21,290 nucleotides of DNA from Bacillaceae bacterium OF18-1A. GTDB taxonomy: Bacteria > Bacillota > Bacilli > Bacillales > Bacillaceae_G. The stretch covers positions 1-21,290 of the forward strand of contig JAQEWB010000003.1 in the NCBI GenBank assembly GCA_027694045.1, given 5' to 3'. A program made the translations under genes and the position numbers. Each line of letters starts with the position of its first letter. The first letter of the stretch is position 1. The notes under the pieces are model-generated. The model ran no database searches and had not been told where the DNA came from. It worked only from the letters and a program-made list of their open reading frames with translations. This document shows positions 6,881 to 14,406 of the stretch, one piece after another.

Positions 6881-8320
6881 TTATACCGCTTTTTCTTTAT
6901 CTGCTACTTGCTCATCCCAACACTCTGTATTTTTCAGACCTGGAATAGAGCTTGCATAGAAAACTGGATCTTTTCCTTGTTTCTTTTGCTTAATATAATC
7001 AGATAATGCTGCGAAAGCGTACTTCGAAAGGAATACAATTGCTACTAAGTTAATAACAGCCATAATTCCCATAAATAAATCTGCTAAATCCCAAACGATT
7101 TGAATTGTTGCTACAGAACCTAACATAACCATACCAAGTACAGAAATGCGGTATACATTTAATAACACTTTACTTCCATTTAAGAATTCAATATTTGTTT
7201 CACCATAGTAGTAGTTACCTACTAATGAACTGAATGCAAACAAGAAGATTGCAACTGCTACGAATATAGATGCCCACGGTCCAATGTGTTGACTTAGCGC
7301 TTGTTGCGTTAATTGAATTCCATTTAAATCAGCTGCACCAGGTACATCAGATAATAAAATGATAAATGCTGTACAACTACAAATTAATAATGTATCTGTA
7401 AATACCCCTAAAGTTTGAATGAAACCTTGTTTAACTGGGTGCGTTACGTTTGCAGTCGCTGCTGCGTTCGGCGCACTACCCATACCAGCTTCATTTGAGA
7501 ATAATCCACGTTTTACTCCTAGTAAAATCGCAGCTCCTAATCCCCCGCCTACTACTTCTTTAATTCCGAAAGCATGTAAGAAAATCTCTTTAAATACATA
7601 TGGAATTGCCGTAATGTTTGTTACAACAACGAATAATGCAACTGCTACATATATAATAGCCATTACTGGAACGATCATTTCAACCGCGCGAGCAATTCGT
7701 TTCACTCCGCCGAAAATAATGATTGCAAGTAAACCAGCCATAACAACACCGACAAGTCTGCTATCTGTTTTAAATGCCTCGTCAAAGGCTGCCGCTACAG
7801 TATTTGATTGCACAGCATTAAAAATTAATCCGAAACTAACAGTTATTAGAATAGAGAAAACAACACCTAACCAGCGTTTCTTTAAACCTTTTTCCATATA
7901 ATACGCTGGACCACCACGGAATGTATTCCCATCTTTTACTTTATAAATTTGCGCTAATGTGCTCTCTACAAACGCAGAAGCACCCCCAATTACCGCGATT
8001 AACCACATCCAAAATACAGCTCCAGGTCCTCCCATAGAAATTGCAATCGCAACCCCCGCTAAGTTACCAGTACCTACACGAGAAGCTGTGCTCATACAAA
8101 ATGCTTGGAATGATGACACACCACTTTTTTCTTTTTGCGCTTTCCTCGTTTTCGAGCTTGCCCCATCTCCAAGCAATCGAATCATTTCACCGAAGTAACG
8201 AACTTGGACAAATTTCACACGAAATGAAAAGTAAAGTCCTAACCCAATTAACATCGCAATAATAATATATGACCAAAGGATATTATTTACATCCCCAATT
8301 ATCTGAGTTAAAAAATCCAT
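6881..8320 (-). CDS. AlsT/AgcS-family sodium:alanine/glycine symporter, copy 1
   Basis: A 479-residue polytopic membrane protein of the amino acid:cation symporter family (Na_Ala_symp, PF01235). Hallmarks are FQAFCMSTASRVGTGNLAG (71-89) and the family signature NEAGMGSAP (276-284); a hydrophilic C-terminal tail follows. Members import alanine, glycine or sometimes glutamine with sodium; the exact substrate is not readable. The frame opens 9 codons upstream, but ATG 8320 is the better start, with AGAGGGGG about 10 nt before it. It has a good promoter (8355-8383), an 8-2-8 palindrome further upstream, and its own terminator. It is a close paralogue of the gene at 8579-10009, with a conserved promoter block. 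Together with the two NupC genes it makes a cluster of four importers. Confidence 0.93.
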   Translation of the reverse strand: MDFLTQIIGDVNNILWSYIIIAMLIGLGLYFSFRVKFVQVRYFGEMIRLLGDGASSKTRKAQKEKSGVSSFQAFCMSTASRVGTGNLAGVAIAISMGGPGAVFWMWLIAVIGGASAFVESTLAQIYKVKDGNTFRGGPAYYMEKGLKKRWLGVVFSILITVSFGLIFNAVQSNTVAAAFDEAFKTDSRLVGVVMAGLLAIIIFGGVKRIARAVEMIVPVMAIIYVAVALFVVVTNITAIPYVFKEIFLHAFGIKEVVGGGLGAAILLGVKRGLFSNEAGMGSAPNAAATANVTHPVKQGFIQTLGVFTDTLLICSCTAFIILLSDVPGAADLNGIQLTQQALSQHIGPWASIFVAVAIFLFAFSSLVGNYYYGETNIEFLNGSKVLLNVYRISVLGMVMLGSVATIQIVWDLADLFMGIMAVINLVAIVFLSKYAFAALSDYIKQKKQGKDPVFYASSIPGLKNTECWDEQVADKEKAV

Positions 8321-8354
8321 AATTACATTGCCCCCTCTTCTTAACAATAAGAAG

Positions 8355-8394
8355 ATTATATTCTAAAAACTTTTAGTAATCAAGATTTTTCGAC
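8355..8394 (-). promoter_or_regulatory. sigma-A promoter of AlsT copy 1 with conserved upstream block
   Basis: On the minus strand TTGATT (8378-8383), 17 bp, TATAAT (8355-8360). Immediately upstream is TTGTCGAAAAATC, also present before AlsT copy 2. The block partly resembles a CodY box (about 10 of 15 positions of AATTTTCWGAAAATT), so CodY control is possible but weakly supported. Confidence 0.65.
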
Positions 8395-8412
8395 AAAATC
8401 ATGTAAGATTTT

Positions 8413-8430
8413 ATAACATGAACATGTTAT
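8413..8430. promoter_or_regulatory. 8-2-8 palindrome upstream of AlsT copy 1
   Basis: ATAACATG-AA-CATGTTAT is perfectly symmetric and ends about 30 bp upstream of the -35. It is absent from the copy 2 promoter. It is a candidate binding site for an activator or repressor of unknown identity. Confidence 0.4.
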
Positions 8431-8537
8431 TGAATGTAACACGTTCGTTTTTTCTATCCTACAAAGTTTATTCAACCAACCATTTCTACAAATAATAAAA
8501 AACGTTTCTCTTCTATCCTTCACACGATAATTACAAT

Positions 8538-8577
8538 AAAAAAGCGAGCATCGAATTTCTCTCGATGCTCGCTTTTT
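8538..8577. terminator. Rho-independent terminator of AlsT copy 2
   Basis: GCGAGCATCGA (8544-8554) pairs with TCGATGCTCGC (8562-8572). A and T runs on both sides extend the stem and allow termination in either direction; the gene it ends is the minus-strand one at 8579. Confidence 0.92.
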
Positions 8578-8578
8578 C

Positions 8579-10009
8579 TTATACTACTTTCTCTTTATCC
8601 GCTACCACTGGCTTATCCCAGCATTCTGTATTGTTCAAACCAGGGATAGAATCTGCACTGAATACAGGATCTTTCCCTTGTTTCTTTTGTTTCACATAGT
8701 CTGCCAATGCAGCGTAGGCAAATCGCCCAAGAAGTGTAATCGCGATTAAGTTTGTAATTACCATTAGACTCATAAATAAGTCTGCCATATTCCATACGAA
8801 TTGAAGCGTCGCAACAGAACCGAATAATACCATTGCAACTACCGCAATACGGTAAATTGTTAACCAAGTCTTACTTTGTTTAATAAACTCAATATTCGTT
8901 TCACCATAATAGTAGTTTCCTAGTAAGGAACTGAAAGCAAATAAGAAAATGATGATTGCTAAAAAGCTACTTGCCCATGAACCAATTTGTGAACTTAACG
9001 CCACTTGCGTTAATTCAATACCTTCTAAATTTGTTGCCTTATATGCACCAGAACATAGTACGATAAACGCTGTTGATGTACATACTAAGAATGTATCCAC
9101 TAACACTCCAATTGTTTGAATAAACCCTTGTTTCGCTGGATGTGTTACATCCGCTGTCGCTGCCGCATTTGGCGCACTACCCATACCTGCTTCGTTCGCA
9201 AATAAACCGCGCTGAATACCATATTTCATTGCAGCACCGATACCGCCACCTACAGCTGAATCTAAACCGAATGCACCTTTAAAGATTTCTGTAAACATAT
9301 CCGGTATTAAATAATAATTTTTAATAACAACGAAAATAGCTACTGCAATATAAATAAGTGCCATTGGCGGAACGATCATTTCCGACATACGCGCAATACT
9401 TTTTACACCACCAAAAATAATAACCGCAACCAGCACCGCTAATACGATTCCAACAACGTAACGCTCAATACCAAAAGCATTTTTAAACGCTAATGTTACT
9501 GTATTTGCTTGTACTGAGTTAAAAATTAAACCATAACTAATCGTGATTAGAATAGAGAACCAAATTCCCATCCAACGTTTATTTAAACCTTTTTCCATAT
9601 AATAAGCAGGACCACCACGGAAGCCACTGCCATCTTTTATTTTATAAATTTGTGCAAGTGTACTTTCTACGAAACTTGAAGAAGCCCCGATGATCGCAAT
9701 AACCCACATCCAAAATACAGCTCCAGGTCCTCCCATAGAAATCGCTAGCGCTACACCAGCTAAGTTACCGATACCAATACGAGCTGCTGAACTCATACAA
9801 AACGCTTGGAAAGAAGATACACTCCCCTTTTTACGCGTCTTTCCAGTTAATCCATCACTCATTAATCGAACCATTTCCCCTAAATGAGTAAGTTGTACGA
9901 ATTTCAATTTAATAGAAAAATAAAGCCCTAAACCAATTAACATTGCAATAAGAATATATGACCAAAGAATTGTATTCGTCGATGAAACAAATTGTTCTAA
10001 AATACCCAT
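8579..10009 (-). CDS. AlsT/AgcS-family sodium:alanine/glycine symporter, copy 2
   Basis: A 476-residue paralogue of the gene at 6881-8320, of the same family and topology, with NEAGMGSAP at 272-280. AAGGAGGGG lies about 10 nt before ATG 10009. A visible difference is in the first conserved loop: RIGIGN (77-82) where copy 1 has RVGTGN (81-86), so a Thr in a highly conserved substrate/cation region is Ile here. Copy 2 also lacks part of the basic loop near residue 60. Both copies have the same promoter spacing and similar terminators, which points to a tandem duplication that included the regulatory flanks. The genes are separated by 258 bp and each has its own signals. Confidence 0.93.
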   Translation of the reverse strand: MGILEQFVSSTNTILWSYILIAMLIGLGLYFSIKLKFVQLTHLGEMVRLMSDGLTGKTRKKGSVSSFQAFCMSSAARIGIGNLAGVALAISMGGPGAVFWMWVIAIIGASSSFVESTLAQIYKIKDGSGFRGGPAYYMEKGLNKRWMGIWFSILITISYGLIFNSVQANTVTLAFKNAFGIERYVVGIVLAVLVAVIIFGGVKSIARMSEMIVPPMALIYIAVAIFVVIKNYYLIPDMFTEIFKGAFGLDSAVGGGIGAAMKYGIQRGLFANEAGMGSAPNAAATADVTHPAKQGFIQTIGVLVDTFLVCTSTAFIVLCSGAYKATNLEGIELTQVALSSQIGSWASSFLAIIIFLFAFSSLLGNYYYGETNIEFIKQSKTWLTIYRIAVVAMVLFGSVATLQFVWNMADLFMSLMVITNLIAITLLGRFAYAALADYVKQKKQGKDPVFSADSIPGLNNTECWDKPVVADKEKVV

Positions 10010-10041
10010 ACAATTATCCCCTCCTTTTCTTCATAAAACGA

Positions 10042-10080
10042 ATTATATTTAAAAAATATTTAAAAATCAACATTTTTCGA
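10042..10080 (-). promoter_or_regulatory. sigma-A promoter of AlsT copy 2 with conserved upstream block
   Basis: On the minus strand TTGATT (10065-10070), 17 bp, TATAAT (10042-10047), preceded by TTGTCGAAAAATG. Hexamers, spacing and upstream block match copy 1 while the spacer sequence differs. Confidence 0.65.
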
Positions 10081-10190
10081 CAATTTTCGATTTCCAAATG
10101 TTAGAGGGTTATAGAACACAATATTTTTTATGATTCTCCCTCCTCAAACTGCACATACTAAAACAAAAAACAATTTCATGAACAACATCA

Positions 10191-10244
10191 TTGACAAAAA
10201 CACTAACCTGTAACTATAATGATTACATCAGGTTGTAACAAACC
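10191..10244 (+). promoter_or_regulatory. near-consensus promoter with overlapping candidate operators
   Basis: TTGACA (10191-10196) and TATAAT (10215-10220) with an 18-bp spacer. TGTAA (10209-10213) and TTACA (10223-10227) flank the -10 symmetrically, and a second imperfect palindrome, GGTTGTAACAAACC (10231-10244), follows. This arrangement suits a repressor that blocks a strong promoter. The rest of 10081-10190 shows nothing I can name. Confidence 0.7.
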
Positions 10245-10310
10245 TAATTACAATACATTCATTCAGTTTTTAAATATACAATTTAACAAAACACTTTGGA
10301 GGGATTTATT

Positions 10311-10949
10311 ATGAAAATCGGAATTATCGGAGCAAGTGGTAAAGCGGGAAGTCGTATTTTAAAAGAAGCTTTAGATCGCGGACATGAGGTTACTGCAATC
10401 GTAAGAGACGCTGCAAAAATTACAGAAGATAACGTAAAAGTTTTAGAGAAAGATGTATTCTCTCTTACATCTAACGACCTACAAGCATTCGATGTAGTTG
10501 TAAATGCATTCGGTGCTCCAGCAGGACAAGAACACCTTCATGTAGATGCAGGAAACGTACTAATTGAAGCTATGAAAGGTGCTCCTAATACGAAATTACT
10601 TGTAGTTGGTGGTGCTGGAAGCTTATTTGTCGACGAAGATAAAACAACACGCGTCTTTGATACACCAGGTTTCCCGAAGGAATACCTTGCAACAGCTCAA
10701 AACCAAGGTAAAAACTTAGAAATCTTGCAACAAACAAATGATATTACTTGGACATTCATCAGCCCTTCTGCGCTATTCGCATTAGGAAAACGTACTGGCT
10801 CTTACAAAGCTGGCAAAGACAACCTTCTTGTTAATTCAAAAGGCGATAGCTACGTAAGTTACGAAGACTTCGCAGTTGCAGCACTTGATGAAATCGAAAA
10901 TCCAAAACATGTAAACACACGCTTCACAGTAGTTTCTGAAGCTGAATAA
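10311..10949 (+). CDS. NAD(P)-binding Rossmann protein, YwnB-like
   Basis: A 212-residue cytosolic protein of the atypical short-chain dehydrogenase (NAD(P)H-binding, PF13460) group. The dinucleotide motif GASGKAG (7-13) starts the first strand, IVRD follows the second, and the WTFISPS segment is typical of YwnB/NmrA-like members. Members are flavin or quinone reductases, redox sensors or of unknown activity, so no substrate is assigned. ATG 10311 is chosen because GGAGG lies 8 nt upstream; a longer frame from TTG 10296 would run through that site. It has its own strong promoter with overlapping palindromes and ends at a bidirectional terminator, so it is likely a repressible single gene. An oxidative or electrophile stress role is inference. 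Confidence 0.85.
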   Translation: MKIGIIGASGKAGSRILKEALDRGHEVTAIVRDAAKITEDNVKVLEKDVFSLTSNDLQAFDVVVNAFGAPAGQEHLHVDAGNVLIEAMKGAPNTKLLVVGGAGSLFVDEDKTTRVFDTPGFPKEYLATAQNQGKNLEILQQTNDITWTFISPSALFALGKRTGSYKAGKDNLLVNSKGDSYVSYEDFAVAALDEIENPKHVNTRFTVVSEAE

Positions 10950-10960
10950 TAGCACGTAAA

Positions 10961-10989
10961 AAAAGCATTGGCACACGCCAATGCTTTTT
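10961..10989. terminator. bidirectional Rho-independent terminator
   Basis: GCATTGGC (10965-10972) pairs with GCCAATGC (10977-10984) around ACAC, with A and T runs outside. It is shared by the convergent genes ending at 10949 and 10991. Confidence 0.93.
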
Positions 10990-10990
10990 C

Positions 10991-11890
10991 TTATCTTTTT
11001 TGATTTGGTTTATGTGGTTCATTCGGAGTGTAATCAGGTGCTTTCTTCCAACTTACCGATAACTCTGGACTCGTTTTCACTTCACTACGTTCTAATAGTA
11101 CAACCGCATTTTGAATAGTCGATGTACCTTTATGAGAGATCCCTTGTAATTTCGTTAAATTCCCTACTACTTTAAAGCTAAATCCACCTGATGGTGTTTG
11201 TTTCGGAATTAAAATACGGAATTTCTCTCCTACATTAAATTCTGTTTTCGATTCACCTTTATCATTTACAAACTTCACTCCTTGTGGCGCACCAGTTGCT
11301 TGCACTTTATACGTCCCACTTTTAGCGTTTGTTTGTACTGTGTATAAACCTGTTTCAAAGAAATCATTTTTTAACACCGCTTCTTGTTCCTCTGCAGGCG
11401 TTACACTCATTGTAATTTCTTGTAATTCTTCACTAGCATTTGCTTTTGCAACTATATCTTTCGTTGCCTTTTCTACGTTTTTATTACGGAAATCTAAATC
11501 GTTAATATCAACTTGTTTTAACGCATTCCACACTGCAAGCTGCGTTGCATAATGCGCCTCTCTCCAATTAGAAACTCCTAAATCTTCTGGGCTCTTTTGT
11601 GGATATCCATTTAATAATACTCGATACACGTTAATATCCACTTTTCCCATTTCAGGTAAATCTTGACCGCTTGGAGATTTCAAATCTACATTTAAGCAAA
11701 AAGCAATTTTTCCATCCGCTGTTTTAATAAGCTCTGTTCGAATTGGTTTCTTCTTTGACTTACTATAACTCCAATCCATTTGATACTTTGTATGATCCAT
11801 AACTTCTGCGAATGCTTTTTGAAGTGGGAATAACACAAATAAAACACTTAAAAGAACAGCTAAAAATTTAAACGATTGCTTCATATTCAT
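10991..11890 (-). CDS. secreted thioester-domain (TQXA) protein without wall anchor
   Basis: A 299-residue exported protein. Residues 1-28 are a signal peptide with cleavage after AFA. Cys65 (in AFCLN) and Gln117 (in TQLAVW) fit the Cys-Gln pair that forms the internal thioester of TQXA adhesin domains in Gram-positive surface proteins and pilus tips, where it bonds covalently to host amines. Residues about 160-280 look like one or two beta-sandwich (CnaB-like) modules. The C-terminus is short, Pro/Lys/Asn-rich and basic; there is no LPXTG motif or membrane tail, and a terminator follows at once, so this is not a visible frameshift. It is probably released, or held non-covalently. AAGGGG lies 8 nt before ATG 11890; a second Met is at codon 3. 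Confidence 0.85.
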   Translation of the reverse strand: MNMKQSFKFLAVLLSVLFVLFPLQKAFAEVMDHTKYQMDWSYSKSKKKPIRTELIKTADGKIAFCLNVDLKSPSGQDLPEMGKVDINVYRVLLNGYPQKSPEDLGVSNWREAHYATQLAVWNALKQVDINDLDFRNKNVEKATKDIVAKANASEELQEITMSVTPAEEQEAVLKNDFFETGLYTVQTNAKSGTYKVQATGAPQGVKFVNDKGESKTEFNVGEKFRILIPKQTPSGGFSFKVVGNLTKLQGISHKGTSTIQNAVVLLERSEVKTSPELSVSWKKAPDYTPNEPHKPNQKR

Positions 11891-11973
11891 GTCTACAACC
11901 CCTTATTTAAATAACAAATTTCCTCCTGTTTATTATTTAGTTAGAAAAATTTTTTATGCATAAGCAAAATAAA

Positions 11974-12000
11974 AAAGAGTGCAAACTGTTTGCACTCTTT
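11974..12000 (-). terminator. Rho-independent terminator of the MFS-AKR operon
   Basis: AAAGAGTGCAAA (11974-11985) pairs perfectly with TTTGCACTCTTT (11989-12000), with a 3-nt loop. A T run follows on the minus strand. Confidence 0.9.
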
Positions 12001-12013
12001 CCCACTACTCATT

Positions 12014-12853
12014 TTAGAAATCGAAGTTATCAGGATCTGGACCAACGCGATGATTTTCATTTAACGCATCGATTTTTTCCATATCTTCTTTCGTTAATTC
12101 AAAATCAAATATACTTGCATTCGCAACGATACGATGTTCTTTCGTTGACTTCGGAATTGTTACCACTTCATTTTGAAGATCCCAACGTAAAATAATTTGC
12201 GCTGTTGTTTTACCATATTTATCAGCAATTTCTTGTAATGTTTCATTATCTAATAACTGACCTTGCATAAGTGGTGACCATGCTTCCATTTGAATACCTT
12301 GTTCTTTACAGAAAGCTTGTAGTTCTTTTTGTGTTAAACGAGGGTGGTACTCCACTTGGTTAATCATTGGCTTAATTTCTGCACCTTCTAATACATCTTG
12401 CAGATGATGAATTTGGAAGTTACTTACACCAATTGCACGTGCGCGTCCTTCTTTGTAAATTGTTTCTAACGCTCTCCACGTATCTTTATATTTCCCTGCT
12501 ACAGGCCAATGAACAAGATATAAATCTAAATAATCTAGTTCTAATTTTTTTAAGCTCTCTTCATATGCAGCAAGTGTCGTTTCATACCCTTGATCCGCAT
12601 TCCATACTTTTGAAGTAATAAATAAATCTTCACGAGAAATACCAGCTTCTTTTATACCTGCGCGAATCCCTTCGCCTACTGCTTTTTCATTTCCATAAAT
12701 CGCAGCTGTGTCGATGCTGCGGTATCCAGCTTTAATCGCCGCTTTTACAGCCTCTACAAGTTCCGGTCCATCTTCTACTTTAAATACCCCTAAACCGAAC
12801 CAAGGCATTTCTACACCATTATGCAATGTTGTTGTACTTTGTAAATTTTTCAT
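12014..12853 (-). CDS. yvgN: aldo/keto reductase, glyoxal/methylglyoxal reductase type
   Basis: A 279-residue NADPH-dependent TIM-barrel reductase, very close to B. subtilis YvgN (AKR5G group), which reduces glyoxal, methylglyoxal and other aldehydes. The catalytic tetrad is complete: D48, Y53, K82 and H115. IPKST near residues 229-233 is the cofactor phosphate-binding segment, and GVSNFQ is the conserved central strand. The ribosome site AAAGGAG precedes ATG 12853. It follows the MFS gene by only 15 bp on the same strand and ends at a strong terminator, so the two form an operon. Regulation is probably by the divergent HxlR protein through the operators at 14213-14361. The context suggests detoxification of reactive carbonyls, together with export. 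Confidence 0.93.
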   Translation of the reverse strand: MKNLQSTTTLHNGVEMPWFGLGVFKVEDGPELVEAVKAAIKAGYRSIDTAAIYGNEKAVGEGIRAGIKEAGISREDLFITSKVWNADQGYETTLAAYEESLKKLELDYLDLYLVHWPVAGKYKDTWRALETIYKEGRARAIGVSNFQIHHLQDVLEGAEIKPMINQVEYHPRLTQKELQAFCKEQGIQMEAWSPLMQGQLLDNETLQEIADKYGKTTAQIILRWDLQNEVVTIPKSTKEHRIVANASIFDFELTKEDMEKIDALNENHRVGPDPDNFDF

Positions 12854-12868
12854 TATACTTTCTCTCCT

Positions 12869-14083
12869 TTACTTTGCTTGATCTCTTTTTTCTAATGTCA
12901 TGCTCCAAGCCGTTAAAATAACAGCACCTACTACCATAATACCGCCTACCCAAGCTGTATGAATTAACCCTAACGAATTTGTTACGATACCACCTAAATA
13001 AGCACCAAGAGCAATCCCTGCGTTAAACGCAGCAATGTTAATTGCCGATGCCACATCAACAGCGCTCGGTACAAATCGTTCAGCTAATATAACAACATAC
13101 ACTTGTAACCCAGGAACATTCATAAATGCGAATAGTCCCATGAAAATAATTGTAATTAAGCCAGCGACTTTAAATGGTGCTGTAAATGTTAGTATAAACA
13201 ATACAATCGCTTGGATGAAAAACATATAAAATAATGCACGAATTGGATTATGATTTGATAGTTTGCCACCAACCATATTCCCAATTGCAATCGCAATTCC
13301 ATACACTAACAAAATAATCGTAACCGTACTCGCTTTAAACCCAGTTACTTCTTGTAATAGCGGTGATAAATACGTAAACGTTACGAATGTTCCACCGTAT
13401 CCTAATGCAGTAATTATGAAAATTAACAATAGTCTTCCATTCGTAATCAATTTAAATTGATCACGAAATGATACGGACGTACCTTTTTTCAAATTAGACG
13501 GAATTAGCATGCTATTCGCGATGAAAGCAACAATTCCAATCGCCACAATTACTATAAAGGAAGCTCTCCAGCCAAACTGTTGACCAATGAACGTCCCAAT
13601 CGGTACACCTGTAATCGTCGCAACCGTTAAACCAGTAAACATAAAAGCTATTGCGCTAGCTCGTTTATTCTCTGGCACAAGTGCAGCTGCAATCGTAGAT
13701 CCGATCGACATAAAGACGCCATGTGCAAAAGCCGATACAACTCTCGCAATAAGTAAAACAGTAAAACTTGTTGCAACTGCCGCAATTCCATTACCAATAA
13801 TGAAAATAATCATAATCCACATTAATAACGTCTTTCGCGACATACTAGCTGTTAATGATGTTAAAACTGGGGCACCAAACGCTACCCCTAACGCATATAA
13901 AGACACAGTTAAACCAGCTGTTGTAACAGAAACGTGTAAATCTTCCGAAATAGATGGTAACAAACCAACGCTTATAAATTCAGTCGTCCCTATTCCGAAT
14001 GCACTAATCGCTAGCGCTAATAAAGCAAACATACTCCTTCTATTCGTCTTTGGTGCTGAAGAAGCTACTGTATATGAACTCAA
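12869..14083 (-). CDS. MFS exporter, DHA1 family (AraJ/YdhP-like)
   Basis: A 404-residue transporter with 12 predicted membrane helices of the drug:H+ antiporter-1 family. Helix 1 ends in GIGTTEF (30-36), typical of the AraJ/YdhP branch. A motif-C-like GVPIGTFIGQQFGW lies in helix 5, which marks exporters. Substrate is unknown; known relatives export sugars, purines or drugs. The start is TTG at 14083, preceded by AAGGAGG with about 8 nt spacing; no ATG has a comparable site. It is the first gene of an operon with the aldo/keto reductase. Its long leader holds a perfect 20-bp palindrome (14126-14145) and three copies of the putative HxlR operator. An HxlR-controlled exporter plus reductase is a common stress-response layout. 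Confidence 0.9.
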   Translation of the reverse strand: MSSYTVASSAPKTNRRSMFALLALAISAFGIGTTEFISVGLLPSISEDLHVSVTTAGLTVSLYALGVAFGAPVLTSLTASMSRKTLLMWIMIIFIIGNGIAAVATSFTVLLIARVVSAFAHGVFMSIGSTIAAALVPENKRASAIAFMFTGLTVATITGVPIGTFIGQQFGWRASFIVIVAIGIVAFIANSMLIPSNLKKGTSVSFRDQFKLITNGRLLLIFIITALGYGGTFVTFTYLSPLLQEVTGFKASTVTIILLVYGIAIAIGNMVGGKLSNHNPIRALFYMFFIQAIVLFILTFTAPFKVAGLITIIFMGLFAFMNVPGLQVYVVILAERFVPSAVDVASAINIAAFNAGIALGAYLGGIVTNSLGLIHTAWVGGIMVVGAVILTAWSMTLEKRDQAK

Positions 14084-14125
14084 TTGAATTCCTCCTTATT
14101 ACAAGAAATCCAATCATAATAGTAT

Positions 14126-14145
14126 GATAAAAAGGCCTTTTTATC
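14126..14145. promoter_or_regulatory. perfect 20-bp palindrome in MFS leader
   Basis: GATAAAAAGGCCTTTTTATC is perfectly symmetric and ends about 43 bp upstream of the TTG start. It could be an operator for a second regulator or a leader hairpin that affects mRNA stability. Confidence 0.5.
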
Positions 14146-14212
14146 TTCTAAAGAAATAATTTTATTACTTATAAAAGCTATTATGAATGGTTTTATTCTT
14201 TTTTGAAAGAAC

Positions 14213-14264
14213 GCACTTTCAAGTACGATAGGCACCTAAAAGTAACATAGGCACTTTTTAGTAC
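14213..14264. promoter_or_regulatory. three putative HxlR operators, 19-bp spacing
   Basis: GCACTTTCAAGTAC (14213-14226), GCACCTAAAAGTAA (14232-14245) and GCACTTTTTAGTAC (14251-14264) are near-palindromes whose starts are exactly 19 bp apart. They lie on the MFS side of the divergent gap. Their similarity to the two copies on the hxlR side marks them as sites for one regulator, most simply the adjacent HxlR protein. Confidence 0.75.
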
Positions 14265-14327
14265 CGTACTACTCATTTGCCTCTTACGTATGCTATTATG
14301 AAACATATTTAACGTAAGAAAAAGTAC

Positions 14328-14360
14328 GTACTTTAAAGTGCTATAGGCACTTTAAAGTAA
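14328..14360. promoter_or_regulatory. two putative HxlR operators, 19-bp spacing
   Basis: GTACTTTAAAGTGC (14328-14341) and GCACTTTAAAGTAA (14347-14360) start 19 bp apart, between the gap centre and the hxlR ribosome site (AAAGGAGGG, 14391-14399). The position suggests autoregulation. A 7-bp inverted repeat (CTTACGT 14283-14289, ACGTAAG 14312-14318) lies between the two operator groups, around a TGCTATTAT extended -10-like element. Confidence 0.75.
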
Positions 14361-14406
14361 CATTTGCATTATTGAACTTACTTCGCTCACAAAAGGAGGG
14401 TTTCAT

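Noticed and set aside
8613..8867. 84-codon minus-strand frame inside AlsT copy 2
   Set aside because: An alternative frame within a clear coding sequence; no start signals.
10991..11100. Frameshifted LPXTG anchor beyond the thioester protein stop
   Set aside because: A strong terminator begins 2 bp after the stop and the convergent gene follows; no anchor sequence remains.
13587..14087. Long antisense frame (166 codons) opposite the MFS gene, and similar ones at 4662-5105 and 7419-7901
   Set aside because: They mirror the codon bias of well-supported membrane-protein genes on the other strand and match no family.
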